In this document: positions 39,255-50,818 of the stretch, in pieces | How positions within the stretch are numbered: the first letter of the stretch is position 1 | Layout of the letters: every line of letters starts with the position of its first letter | Source of the DNA: Lanius collurio | Taxonomy: Eukaryota > Chordata > Aves > Passeriformes > Laniidae | Assembly (NCBI GenBank): GCA_020086605.1 | Contig: JACBWW010000045.1 | Location: forward strand, 2,645,175-2,709,174 | Length of the DNA: 64,000 nt | Reading direction: 5' to 3' | Position numbers and translations under genes: made by a program | Notes under the pieces: model-generated | The model's input: the letters and a program-made list of their open reading frames with translations, nothing else | The model's database searches: none | Told to the model about the DNA's origin: nothing

Positions 39255-42200
39255 GTGAGTGGCATTTCTGCTCTTTCCTTCAGGGGACTGAAGCCGGAGC
39301 AGTTTTAGCAACTTTATCTCTTCTTCGTAGTTCTTCAAGAGATGGTATCGGGCAGGAGCTGGTGCAACATCCTCAGCCGCTTCTGCTGTGCCCACAAATT
39401 TTTCTCCGAGGGTGGGTGAGGGGAATCGGTGCCTAGGACAGGCTATGGTGTGGGGAAGGACGTGAGGAGAGGCTGTTTTAGCCAAAAAGCCTCAATTTTG
39501 TCCTTTCTGACACAGAGGCTGCCGTAAATGACCAGCTCTATTTACGCATTTCCTATTAGTGCCTAGATTAAACAAACAAAATCGTTGCTTACAAACCCAG
39601 TGGCAGAGAACTCCATGACTTAAATCAAGACGTTATTTCAAATCATACGGGGATTTTTTTTTTTTTTTAAATCTTTTCCCAAGCCTGCTTTTCCCGCCAG
39701 CATCCCAGCGCTGAAGGGAGGCAGCCCTGCCCCATCCCCCAGTTTGGAGGGCTCTCCCCAGCCGTGCCTGGAGCTCAGCTTTAGCCTGCGCTGTCCAAGC
39801 AGCCCATGGAAAAGATGAGGGCGAGTTTGCCAATGGATCGGGAGCAGTAAATGCAGGAACAGCCCGGTGGTGTGGGGCTGGGTGGGGCACAGGCTGATTC
39901 ACAGGAGCCGGGCGGTTTCCAGCACTGACAGCCACATTCGCCTCCAGGAACAGACACTGCTCCAACGCACTCCAAAAAATCAACCCCGGGTGCTCCAGGA
40001 GCTGCCTTGGCCTCCTAATTAATTGCAGAGTTATTTGATGTTTAATGAATGGCGGGGCTGCATCCACAGCCAGTGCTCTGACTCCTCGGGCACTGATATT
40101 GGGCTCCCTCTGGAATTCCAGCTGATTAAAGCTCAGCTTTGCCAAAAAACCCCACTCCCTGCTCCTGCCTGTGCTTAAATCCATGCGTGGATGAAATGGG
40201 AAGAAAATCAAGGAATGGCAGGAATATTTTATTTGTAAAATATATAAAAAATTAGGATTTATAAAGTCTCTGGACAAAACCCTGGCCGGAGCCCACAGGA
40301 GTGTCTCTGTCCTGACACCACCAGCAGAGCAGGGGGAAGCTGGAGGGGCTTGGGGCAAAGGGAAAACTGGAAAATAATAAAACATTTACAACTCCACCTT
40401 CCCAGGAATTGTTGTAGTGAACAAGCCCGGCCTGACCCCAGCCCAGGGTGGGGCTCTCTGCTGCTTTCCTGCCAGTGCCCTCCAAAGTGCTGCCACCCAA
40501 AGCTGTGTCGAGCACCAGGAGTGTCACCCGGCCCTCCTGCCAGGAACAGGGACTCCTGTGCTCCCAGGGAAAGTCAAAAAACATGGAAAAAGCCAGCAGG
40601 GAGGCTCCCCATGGAAGAGGTGGAGGATCTGGGCTGAGTTGCTTGGCAGGGACACCGGGGGCTCTGTGACCCTTGCCACGAGCCCACACCAAGTGCCACC
40701 TCTGTCACTGGACAGCTGTGACAAGAGCTGGGAACAGCTGCATCCCCCACGCTCCCTGGCAGTTTTCCCTCTCTGTTTCCTGCAGGGATGTGAAGACAAG
40801 TCCTGCCACCCCTTTCCCAGGGTCAAACAGACCGAGTGCAAAGGACACAAGTCCCTCATGGATTTTCAGGCAGGTGAGGAGCACAGGGACACTGCCAGGA
40901 CCAAGGAGCTGTTTCCCAGTATTCCCTCAGCACAGATGTCCCCTCTTCCCTGCCTTTCCCAACTCGGTGGAGCAATCACAAGCTTCTGGCACAGTTGGCA
41001 ACTGAGAGGGGCCTTCACCCAGCAGCCACAGTTGCACTCCAGCCTTGCTTTGCTTGCAGCCAAAGCCTGGAAGAGCAAAGCAAAGCGAGAAGGCAGTTTG
41101 GGAAGGGCTCAGTTCGGAAAGCAGGGTGTGAGCACTGACCCTCCTCACATCAGAGCTGAGTGTGGGGGGCAGCCAGCCGAGAGGCCGGGGCTGTATTTCA
41201 GATATTTATCTGCACATAAAATTATGATTTTCTTCTGAAGCTGAAAACATGGTAACCTCACCAAAGAGCTGCCCAGTTGAGGAGGAGCAGGATGCAGGAT
41301 ACTTCATCCTGTACCTTGAAGCATTGGAATGGATTCGCTCCTGGAAACCCATCCCTGTGACAAACTCTGGCTCAGGGCTCTGGGAAATAGCACCGTGGCT
41401 GGTTCTTAATTAATTACCAGTGCTGAGGGGCTGGGTGACAGTGACAGGAGATGCTGAGGGCTCTGCCAGCCCCAGGTCTAGGCAGGGAAGGGCAGGGAAG
41501 GCTGCCCACCCCTCACAGGCTCCATTTCCAAGGGGAAATCCCACTGTTTGCTAAAGACGATGCTGCAGCCCCTGGGTTTGTATCCTGCTGCTGCCAAATC
41601 CCCTCTTCCCAAAAGAACAGATTGTTTCCCATGGGATCTGCTCGTGAATGGCAAAATCCATCCCCTCTCCAGAGAGCAGCAGGAGTACCTGAACTTCCCA
41701 TGACCTGCTAATAAATCCCCATAGCACTGGGTAAGCTGAGATGGGTAAATGGAGGAGAAGAATTTCTACTTTAACTAGAAGGGAGGTGTATTTATCTCCC
41801 TGCATGTCCTGAGCAGTTGCTGAAGGATAATTCCTGCTTCTGAGGGATAATTCCTGCTGCTCCAGCACGATGCCTGCACAATGTGCCGGGAGTGCCGGAA
41901 TTGAGTTAGCAGGACCAGCAGAGCAACTGGCGTGTGTTTGGCCAGTTATTAACTTATAAATCCAGCCTTAACTCTGGAGCCAGAGCTGATGGATCTGTCT
42001 GCAGCTCTCCCTGGCCTCAGCTGCCTGAAGATGTTAATTACTGCCTTTGCTGCCGATTCACATCAGATCCCTGCATGGATCTGCAAACACAGTGCCTAAA
42101 TCTGTTTCAAACACCTATTTATTTATAGTCCAGCTGAAATTGCTCATAGATGTAGAGCACCAGTTTGACAGAGTGTGATGGAAAACTTGATGAAATAAAA

Positions 42201-42480
42201 GTGGTCCTGGGGAGCTGCAGAAGCACTCTGGCAATTAAGGGAGGGATGTTACAGAGCTCAGCATGTTCACTGTAATTGGGGCATCTCACGAGATCCCATA
42301 GAGCACCTCTGCAAGGAGAGGGTGGAGGACACCTGGAATCGCTCCCTGGGACTGAGGTCACCCTTCCCCACACTCACATTGACTTGCACACACACCCACA
42401 CACATATTACTCTACTGTCCTAAAGCACATTTATTCCATGGAGAGAATTTGGCTTTACAGCATCTTTTTACCCACTCCAG
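39255..42480 (+). other. candidate 5' UTR intron of the P2RY10-like gene
   Basis: The boundaries are GTGAGT at 39255 and a pyrimidine-rich acceptor ending cag at 42478-42480. Inside are a run of 15 T at 39654-39668, a 2 x 20 bp tandem repeat at 41821-41860 and a CA-rich stretch at 42385-42405, but no CR1 and no recognisable gene. Confidence 0.4.
41821..41860. repeat. 2 x 20 bp tandem repeat
   Basis: tgaaggataattcctgcttc is followed by tgagggataattcctgctgc, two mismatches between the units. Confidence 0.9.
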
Positions 42481-42507
42481 AACCCCTCCCCCTGCCGTGA
42501 CCGCCCC

Positions 42508-42705
42508 ATGAGCGAAGAGACCCGGTCAGGATGGAGAGCAACATGTCCTCCGGGAACTGTTCTGACCCCCAGATGTCCTTCCAGTCCACCCTCTATGCCA
42601 CCACCTACACCCTCATCTTCATCCCAGGGCTGCTGGCCAACAGTGCTGCCCTGTGGGTCCTGTGCCGCTTCATCAGCAGGAAGAGCAAAGCCGTCATCTT
42701 CATGA
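42508..42705 (+). promoter_or_regulatory. upstream reading frame overlapping the P2RY10-like start
   Basis: An ATG at 42508, 23 bases before the receptor ATG and downstream of the likely acceptor, opens a frame that overlaps the receptor coding sequence and stops at 42705. With the proposed first exon the frame extends upstream to ATG 39222 without a stop. It would reduce translation of the receptor if that leader is used. The encoded peptide in the overlap is a frame-shadow of the receptor, so a regulatory role is likelier than a product. Confidence 0.35.
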
Positions 42706-43646
42706 TCAACCTGGCCGTGGCCGACCTGGCCCACGTCCTCTCACTGCCCCTGCGGACCTACTACTACATCAACCACACCTGGCCCTTCGGGAGCTTCCTG
42801 TGCCAGGTGTGCTTCTACCTGAAGTACCTCAACATGTACGCCAGCATCTGCTTCCTCAGCTGCATCAGCATCCAGCGGTACCTGTTCCTGCTGCACCCCT
42901 TCCGAGCCAAGGACTGGAAGCGCCGCTACGACGCCGCCATCAGCGCCCTGGTCTGGCTCCTGGTGGGGGCCGCCTGCCTGCCCCTCATCATCGTCAGGAG
43001 CCCAGCCCTGTCCAACTCCATCAACAGCTGCTTCTCGGACCTGGGTGTGAAGCAGCTCAGCCCGGGGGCTGCCATCGCGCTGGTGACAGTGGCGGAGCTG
43101 TTCGGCTTCGTCATGCCCTTCGGCACCATCGCCTGGTGCACGTGGAGGATGTGGCATTCCCTGCGGGACGGCCCCACGGCGCTGCAGGACGCCGGTGAGA
43201 AGCGGAAGGCCCTGAGGATGGTCCTCATGTGCGCCGCCGTCTTCTTCATCTGCTTCACCCCCTACCACATCAACTTCCCCTTCTTCATGATGGTGATCGA
43301 GAACATCATCCGGGACTGCGCCGTGCACCGGAGCACGCTGCGCTTCCACCCCATCTCCCTGTGCCTGGCCAGCCTCAACTGCTGCCTGGACCCCGTCCTC
43401 TACTACTTCATGACCTCCGAGTTCCAGGCGCAGCTGCTGCGCCACGGCTGCGTGGCCCTGCGAGCCCGGCTGCCGCCCCGCCGGAGCAGCGCCTCTGGCA
43501 CCGACACCGCCCACGACATCCGCGTCAGGAAGAGGAATCTCCCTCGCCTCAAGTTCTGGTCTCTTCCCAAGTTCTTCGGCCAAATAAACAGCATGGACAT
43601 CCCCCCCGTGCCGCCCGACGAGCTGCTGCTGGAGTCCATCTCGTGA
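42531..43646 (+). CDS. P2RY10B: P2RY10-like receptor (probable P2RY10B / LPS2L), class A GPCR
   Basis: A complete 371-residue seven-transmembrane receptor. Landmarks are N37, D65, C91 with C167, QRY (115-117), FTPYH (242-246) and DPVLY (287-291); sequons lie at N4, N9 and N81. Residues 20-146 differ from P2RY10 next door at only nine positions, but from TM4 onward only about half the residues agree, and the C-terminal tail is about 80 residues instead of 34. The tail carries basic RVRKR (331-335) and a proline-rich end with DELLLES. The ATG lies 51 bases after a good acceptor and is the first in this frame. Mammals have a second P2RY10-type gene beside P2RY10 (active in mouse, pseudogene in human); position and sequence make this the likely counterpart, though bird-specific duplication is possible. 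Expected function is lysoPS sensing on leukocytes; the symbol is tentative. Confidence 0.85.
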   Translation: MESNMSSGNCSDPQMSFQSTLYATTYTLIFIPGLLANSAALWVLCRFISRKSKAVIFMINLAVADLAHVLSLPLRTYYYINHTWPFGSFLCQVCFYLKYLNMYASICFLSCISIQRYLFLLHPFRAKDWKRRYDAAISALVWLLVGAACLPLIIVRSPALSNSINSCFSDLGVKQLSPGAAIALVTVAELFGFVMPFGTIAWCTWRMWHSLRDGPTALQDAGEKRKALRMVLMCAAVFFICFTPYHINFPFFMMVIENIIRDCAVHRSTLRFHPISLCLASLNCCLDPVLYYFMTSEFQAQLLRHGCVALRARLPPRRSSASGTDTAHDIRVRKRNLPRLKFWSLPKFFGQINSMDIPPVPPDELLLESIS

Positions 43647-44609
43647 GCATCAGCCAGCCCTGTCCGTGCAGGGGCTTCTCAGAGCTGCAGTGAGGACTGG
43701 TGCACTCTCCAATTGTCCTTGTGTGCCGCCGGTGCTGGGACCTGATCCTGGCACCTGTGATGCCAAAAGGTTTGATGGTTGTGTTGTTGCTGCTGTGGAC
43801 TGTTGCCTTCCATCCCCTCAAAAGCTGTTGTTGATGCCGAAGTTTCTCCTGTGCTGAACTGCAGTGGGTTCAGGTGCCTCATTTCAGGTGTTTCAGTGCT
43901 TCTGCATATTTGCCATTTTTGGGAATCCTTCTGAATCCTGAGCTGTGGTGAGCGGCTCAGCCTTGGCACAGCTCTGGGAATTCCAGCCCTGATCTCGGGT
44001 ACATACAGCCACCATCACCTGGAACATCCACCACGCTCACACAAGGCTCTGGATCAGGACAGGTCATTATCTCCATGTAAAAACTGAAGTTTTTTCCACC
44101 ACAAAAATTCCATCACCTGGGTCCAATCCAGCCTAACCTGGACTGCAAGACTATGACTGTACCAAGCAAAGAGTATTAACCACATCAGTGTTAGAGGGAG
44201 GGTTCAAACGAACTGGGCTCAGCTCACGCTGCTGGAAAAGGCACCCAGAGCTGACCAAAGGGATCCACCTGGCTCCTGGGAGCTGCAGGTGCTCGGGGAT
44301 CAATATTTGGAAGACAAATTGTGATAGATATACCACGATCGAAGAGGGAGATGTGACACCTCCCAGGGCACATTAATTCACTTTAGAGCTCTGGTGTGAG
44401 AAAAGCAGGGACCTGTCATTGGTGTCTCTTGTGTTATTGAGAGTTTTGTGTTATTTGTCATGTTGCTGACGCGTGTGGTTGCACATTAAGATGTTATCCA
44501 AACCTTCAGTTTTGCTTGGAACACCAAAAACTATCCCAACCCTCGCTGGGTACAGAGAAAATTTACAAAACTGACTCCAGTACACCCTGAAAGCTTCAAA
44601 CTCTGAGGA

Positions 44610-44615
44610 AATAAA
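44610..44615 (+). terminator. poly(A) signal of the P2RY10-like gene
   Basis: AATAAA is followed after about ten bases by a GT-rich element (aatgtgtatttgag), the standard arrangement. It implies cleavage near 44630 and a 3' untranslated region of roughly 980 bases after the stop at 43646. Confidence 0.6.
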
Positions 44616-44630
44616 ATTATCCCAATGTGT

Positions 44631-45805
44631 ATTTGAGCTTCAGGAGTATTATTTTATTATGCCCCACATCTGCTCTTAGAGCAGTGACAGAATTTGGGGG
44701 GGACACCCCACTTTGGGGCTCAGAGAGGCTTCGAACTGTGGCCTGTGCAGGGGTTCTGAGGTCTCCTCCTCCTAAAAAACCCTCAGGGAATTTAATAAGT
44801 AAACATAGGCAGAGAGGGATTGATAGAAAACAGCTTTTCCCATGACGGGATGCACATTTCCACCCCGTGCAGCGTTTCTGGGAAGCACGGAATGGGGGTG
44901 GTTTATCCTCACAGAGCTGAGGCTGGATGGGGGGAGACCAGATGAGAGATCCAGACAAACTGGAGGAATTTGCTTTGGTACTTAAAGTGTGCCAGAGACA
45001 GGCAGCAAACCCCGGGAACAGGCAGAAAAGCCGCTGCCCCAGGGCTCATTCTGTCCCAAATCTCCTCCTCCTCTCACGAAAAACATAAATAACAAAAGGC
45101 CATGTTTTCCTTGTTTGCCTGGGGGTGGGGAAAGAGCTTTCAGGGCTGGAAAAATGCTGTTTCAGATGGCCCAAACCCAGCAGCGGGCAGAGGCAAAACA
45201 GGAAACTCAAGGAAACCTCACCGATGCCGGGGCTGGCTCCGGGCAGCTGCCAGACAGGACAAGCCACAGCAGCAGGGACTTCACCGGGAGTGTGGCTTTT
45301 CCCGGGTGTTTTGGGAATGGCACAACACCGAAAAGCTGGGCTGGGCATCCAGGTGGCCCTCAGTGAACACAGACAGGTGATTTATAAGCCCCCCTGAGCA
45401 ACAGCAAGTCCTGGATTGTGGCTCCAACTTCACTGGCAGCACCAGCTCCAGCTCTCCCAGGAGCGCCAGTTCCCGCTGGGATTTCGCCAGGTTGTTTTCA
45501 GATTGCTTTTCTGACATTTCTGCAACACAGCTTGCCCCTTCCAAACAGAGCCCAGGAAAGAGAAAGCAAACCCGAAACTCTCACTAATCTGTCATGTGGA
45601 GACTCAACATCAAACCCTCCCTCGGGCTGTCCCTGCCTCAGGCACGAGAAATACAGTGGAAGAATCCCTCGCTGGGTTGGACACCCTGGATAGCAGGGAT
45701 TTTGCTGGGTTTTCTGTAAATCAGTCCCTGAAGAAATAACCTTTTCCAGTACAAACTGGTGCTTCTTGCCCTTCCAATGCCTGCCAGCCTCCTGTTTTAT
45801 CAGTC
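44631..45805. other. gene-free sequence
   Basis: Spacer downstream of the P2RY10-like transcript end; no gene or repeat recognised. Confidence 0.45.
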
Positions 45806-46032
45806 ACAGGATCATCATGGAATGGTTTGCATTGGGAGGGACCTCACAGCTCATCCCATCCCATCCCTTGGGACACCTTCCACCACCCCAGGTTGCTCCA
45901 AGCCCCATCCAGCCTGGCCTTGGACACTTCCAGGGATCCAGAAGCAGCCACAACTTCTCTGGGCACCCTGTCCCAGGGCCTCACCACCCTCACAGGGAAC
46001 AATTTTTTCCCAAAATCCCATCTAACTCTACA
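45806..46032 (-). mobile_element. CR1 fragment, ~225 bp
   Basis: In reverse orientation: atcatggaatggtttgcatt, caccccaggttgctccaagc, cagcctggccttggacactt and tctctgggcaccctgtccca. A short catcc-type expansion (catcccatcccatccc) lies near its 3' end. Confidence 0.95.
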
Positions 46033-49000
46033 CTTACATATCCCTAAAATTATGCAGTACTTGGGAGTATCCAAGCTGTCCCTTGCACGGCAAATTTTAG
46101 GGCCCCACAGGGAGGGAGGGAGGGAAGCTGCTTTTCTCCTTGCTAAAAATACCTTTATCCTCTCTCCATGACCACATGTTCCCAGTCCACCCCCAAATTT
46201 TTGCCTCTGGAAATCCCAGTTTTGCCTCTGGAAAACCACTCAGCCTCTGTGGAGTTCTCACCACTGAGGTTCAGACTCCTCTCCTGATTTTTGGCACCAC
46301 TGCTGGCAAGGAGCAGCTCCTCCACCCACCCACCTCGTGCTGGAGAGGGGAAATGCTGTCCCTGGCAAGGGAACAAACACCAACAGCTCCAATCCTGAGC
46401 ACAACTCCAACGCACGGAAAGCGAATTTTGCTTCTTCAAACCCAGCCGAGCCAGGGAGGAGTTCTCCAAGCCAGGGAGCCGTTTTCCAGACAGCCATGAT
46501 TTCATCAGATCCCAATCCAATTTTTTATTCGTGTGCTCAGCCAGCAACACCCTGCAAAGGCCAAGTGTGGTGGGACAGCACAGTGTGACAGCCCCAGGTG
46601 TGTCCATCAGCCCCTCCCATGCTCCAGGGTCCTGTTCAGGGCACGGGGGGCAGGATTTGGGAATTCTGCGTGGATGCCGTGGCAGGGTTCAGCACCGGGA
46701 GGGTGCTCAGCATTCCAAGGAACAGCCAAAGCCTCATCCCTGCACAGCCAGCACGCCCTTCCCAGGCACTGCCACGCCATCACTCAGCCCTGCTCCGTCT
46801 GCAGGGATCTTTTGGTTTTTAAAGAGAATTCCCTGCTGCAGGCACACAGGGCAGGAAAACTCAGCAGTTTTCAGCCCTCAGCCTGGTGTCAGCAGCACGG
46901 TTACATCCCTGGCTCCACATGAGCCCTGCTGATGCTGGGAGCTGCATCCATGGACCTGTGCCTGCTCCCCGTTTCCAGACACGTTCCCTTCCCCTGGGAC
47001 AGCCCCAGACGTGTGGAGAGCAGACAGACAACCTCTTCCCAGGAATTATTTCTATTAAAGACAGGCAGTGCAGCTCAGAAAGACCTGAGCTGCTTCTCTC
47101 TGGGGATCTCCTACAAGGTCACAAAGCACAAGCTTAAATAAACTGAGAACTTCCAATTCTTGTAAGATAAAAATGTAAGTAATGATAAAAATATAACAAT
47201 TTTAAAATTTTACTTTATGCTGTAAAAGAATTGCTGTGGGATTCGGTGACCAGCTCCAAGACCTCCTGATTTTTGGTGGCCTCAACTACAGATCGATTGG
47301 GAGGTCCAGCCAGGGTTTTTCCTGGGGACAGAAGAACTCAGAGACTGGCACTTGCCTGCTGGTAAAGGCACCCTCAGTTCCCACCCCACATCCCAGGAAC
47401 ACTCCTGGAGTGATGGGAAATGGGATGGATGCTGGTGGCAACGCACACGGAGCGTGGCACCAGCAAAACAGGATCTGGGGGTGATCTGCGAGGTGGCTTT
47501 GAAATAAAACCTCCCTCAGTTCCCTGCATTCACTCACTGCCCCAAACTCAGGTTCTGCCTTCCCATAACCAGGCTGACTGCTGTGGAAACAGAAGTGAAA
47601 TGGAGCATCCGTCACATGCTGGAGTGGGAAAAGCAAAGGAGCCCATCCCCGAGCCCAGGAGCTGCTCTGCCACAGGGATCTGGTGATTCCTGGACTGGCC
47701 TCAAGTTTGTTGTCTATTAAAGTCACCTCCAATCCATCCCCCTCGATCCTTGTGGGAGGCAGGGAGGTGCTGGTGGAGCAAGGGTCCCCCAGGTGTCACA
47801 TCACACAATTCTGGGGGGAGGGAGAGGAAAAAAATGAGAGCATGGCGGAGGCAGCTGCTGGGAAAGTTTCACATCCCAGATCCTGCTGAAATTAGGGAAA
47901 CACCCCCGGTCTGACGTAAGCTGAGGCAGAAACCTCCACAGAGGGCTCCATGAGACCTCAACACCAAGAGCCCCCTAAACACCAACCCCCACTGCTGCCA
48001 GCCCAAAAGCATCAGTCCAAAACCCAGTCCTGCACCATGGGGACAGCTCTGACCAGAGGACCCCACAGTGGTGAAAGCCTTGGCTCCCACATTAATTAAA
48101 ACCCATCAAATCATCAGCAGTTTCAGATTAAAGCTGGAAGCTTTAACCAGCAGGAGCATCAGCTGCTGGAACAGGCACAGGGCTGCATTTTTGGGAGATG
48201 GGGTCCACAGAGCCTGAGAGAGGGGCTGGGCCATCACAGGGTGATAAACCCTGTGCTCTGCAAGGCTGTGAGAGCCATTAACCTCCTGTAAACCACCATT
48301 AAAAGGAATGTAAAGAGCTACAGAGCCTAAGCTGGAATTGTGACATGAGTAAATCAATGGTGCTTTAAAGGAGCAGGTGCAATGTAATATATATATATGT
48401 ATGCTCCTCTCCTGGGAAGGTGTGTAAGAAAAGTGAATAAGTGCAAATTAAAAAGTTGCAAATCTCTTCAGAACTTCTCCAGAAATGATCTAAAAAGTCA
48501 CCTTTTCAAATTAACCAAGTGAATCGTTGCTCCCTCTCGATCATCGAGAATTCTTGATGTTTCGTGAGCTGAAGTCCTCCGCCGGGTAAACAGGGAAGTG
48601 CTGCTTTTCAAACTCGAAACGCAGCCAGCTCTGCCCTCTGCCGATGGCTGGGGACCACGATGGCCCAGGGATGTGGCCGTGGGTGACACCACTTCATGGC
48701 ACGATCGGAAAAGGAGAGCCCTTGGAGCTCACCCTGGTTTGCCCCATGAGAGCTGTGGGAATTAATAATGACCACGGAGAACTCGCTGCTTTTGGGGAGC
48801 CCAAACCTGCCCATGATCAGCTTCGGGGGGACCCTAAAGCCCCCTAAAGCACCGGGAGCAGGGACTGCAGCATAGGGGTGGGATCATCCAGGCGAGAGGG
48901 AAGGAGCCTTTCCCAGCAAGCTGCGGAAGGACAATAATGGATGAATCCTCTCATTCCCTCGGCCTCAGCTCCGTGCCCGTCACAGAGGGGCTCTGCCAGC

Positions 49001-49173
49001 GGGTCCCTGTCCCCCGGAGCTGAGCGGCCAAGCCCCCCTAACCCCCACCCCTGGCAGCAGGACCAGCTGCTGGGGTGACACCAACGTCACAGCCACAGCT
49101 CCCGAAACACCCCGAAACCACGACAGCAACCAAAACACCCCGAGCCCATCAGCACCTTCACGAACTTCTGTAA
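46033..49173. other. gene-free sequence
   Basis: No gene recognised. Short direct repeat tttgcctctggaaa at about 46200-46235; an (at)n tract at about 48388-48400. Confidence 0.45.
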
Positions 49174-49500
49174 AACCACAAAGAGAGAAGGAAGGCGGGC
49201 GATTCCAGGCAGACCCGGGGCAGGGACACCCCGAAGCGGTGCCAGCGGGCCCCGCCGTGCCCGTCCCGCTCCCCACGGCGCAGCCGCTCCCCGCAGTTGC
49301 ACTTTTGCTTTGCACGGCGAGGGAGGGACCCGCTGCAGCCCCGCGGGGACACACCGGAGCAGCCCCGGGACAGCAAAGGTAGGGCTGAATTCCTCCATCC
49401 CTTCGGGTCAGGCTGCGCGGGTTAAATTGGGCTTTTTTGGATTGTTGTGCCGTAGATTTGGCGCGGCTCCTCCGGGAGTGCTGAGAGGGGTTGGGACAGC
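49174..49500 (+). promoter_or_regulatory. CpG island, candidate GPR174 promoter and first exon
   Basis: A dense run of CpG dinucleotides stands out from the surrounding sequence. At its upstream edge is AACCACAAA (49174-49182), a match to the RUNX motif. A donor AAG then GTAGGG at 49379 could end a non-coding first exon at 49378. It is 4.4 kb upstream of the GPR174 ATG on the same strand, with further exon signals in between. Assignment to GPR174 is inference; an independent non-coding transcript is the alternative. Confidence 0.45.
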
Positions 49501-50748
49501 CCAGGGACAAGCCAGGGGGGTCCTGCCTTCACCACAGACCTGGTGCAACTCCCAAAGTAAATGGGTAGAAGGGAGGCGATGCAGAGTCAGCCCAGCTATA
49601 GGTAAGGAGCTAATAATTCATTTATTAAAGAGCTCCTGAGTGTGCCCATGGGATGTGCTGAACATCTGAGGGACAGGAGGGGGATGGCTGAAGCTAAAAC
49701 ACCCAGCCTTAAAGACTGAAACTGTGTTTTCTGCTACCATTGTGTGAGCAGCTGAATTTGAGGATTAACCCCAACTCCAGTGATTCTCAGCCTCTGCAAA
49801 CCCAGCACTACCTGGGATGGGACTTGTCTGTAAGGGGCCCTTGAGGCCCACAGCCCCATCCCACCAGCACAGGGATAACTGACCCAATTCCCACTGCTCC
49901 GGGTTTTCCTTGGGTTTGTCTCTCTCTGTTTGTCCCACGAATTTTCCCAAGTGGCCTGTTCCTCACAAGTGGCACCACGCTGATTTTCCACGGGCCAATT
50001 TCCATCTAACTGCAAGAACCAGGGAGGAAGAAGACAGGGTTATCACAGCACAGGGACATGGCTGTGCATCCCTGCGGGTCATGTTCTGATGGTTTGAGGG
50101 GATAACTCACGACTTTGGTGCCAGGAACATCCTCCAGGGACATCAAGGTTTGCCAGGAAGGCAGAAGGAGGATGGGGGATTAGGCTGTCACACAGCACTG
50201 CTGTTGCGGGTTATTTTCCCTTCTTAACCAGGATAAATACTAACAAAGGAGGACAAGAGCTTTTGCAAAGGATTAAAAGGCAAAAGCAGAGTATTTCACA
50301 TGGCATTAAACCAGAGCATTTATCTTTTTCCTGCATATTCTTGGAATTTAGTTAGCACAGCAAGAGGCAACCTCGCTGCTATGGAGAAAGATCTAAATCC
50401 CAAATATCTACCAGGAAACTACTCCAAGGCAGAGAAGCCTCTTCCTCTGTCATTTGTTAAAAGAACAAAAAGCCAACCCCATGCAACATTCAGTTTCTGG
50501 TTTTATCACTTCTATTTTCAGTTAATACCTTGTAAAGTCTACTTCCTGCCAAAGCAGGCCATCAGCACTTCAGGTGAGCCAGAGAACAGACTGGGCACTG
50601 GGAGAAGCCCAGACCACCCTAGCCCAGCTGTCACCTCCCCACAGAGTCCCTTTGGAGGGACAGAGCCACTCTCACCCCACCTCCACTCACACAGGAAACT
50701 GAATTTCCATTTGATGTTTCCCCTGTGCATGTTCTGCTTTTATTTTAG

Positions 50749-50818
50749 GTTGTGGAGGAGAAGAAGGAAAAACACAAGAGAGGCGGCAGGCACAACCCAG
50801 CCCAGCTCTCCCAGGAGG
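50749..50818 (+). other. candidate internal 5' UTR exon of GPR174
   Basis: The exon is bounded by a strong acceptor (gttctgcttttattttag, ending 50748) and a near-perfect donor (GTAAGTGAG at 50819). It is 70 bases long and purine-rich, as exons with splicing enhancers often are. It lies between the CpG island at 49.2 kb and the GPR174 coding exon. No protein family is recognisable in any frame. Confidence 0.4.

Noticed and set aside
42741..43583. 280-codon open frame on the minus strand
   Set aside because: It is the antisense shadow of the P2RY10-like gene, created by GC-rich third codon positions; no domain is visible.
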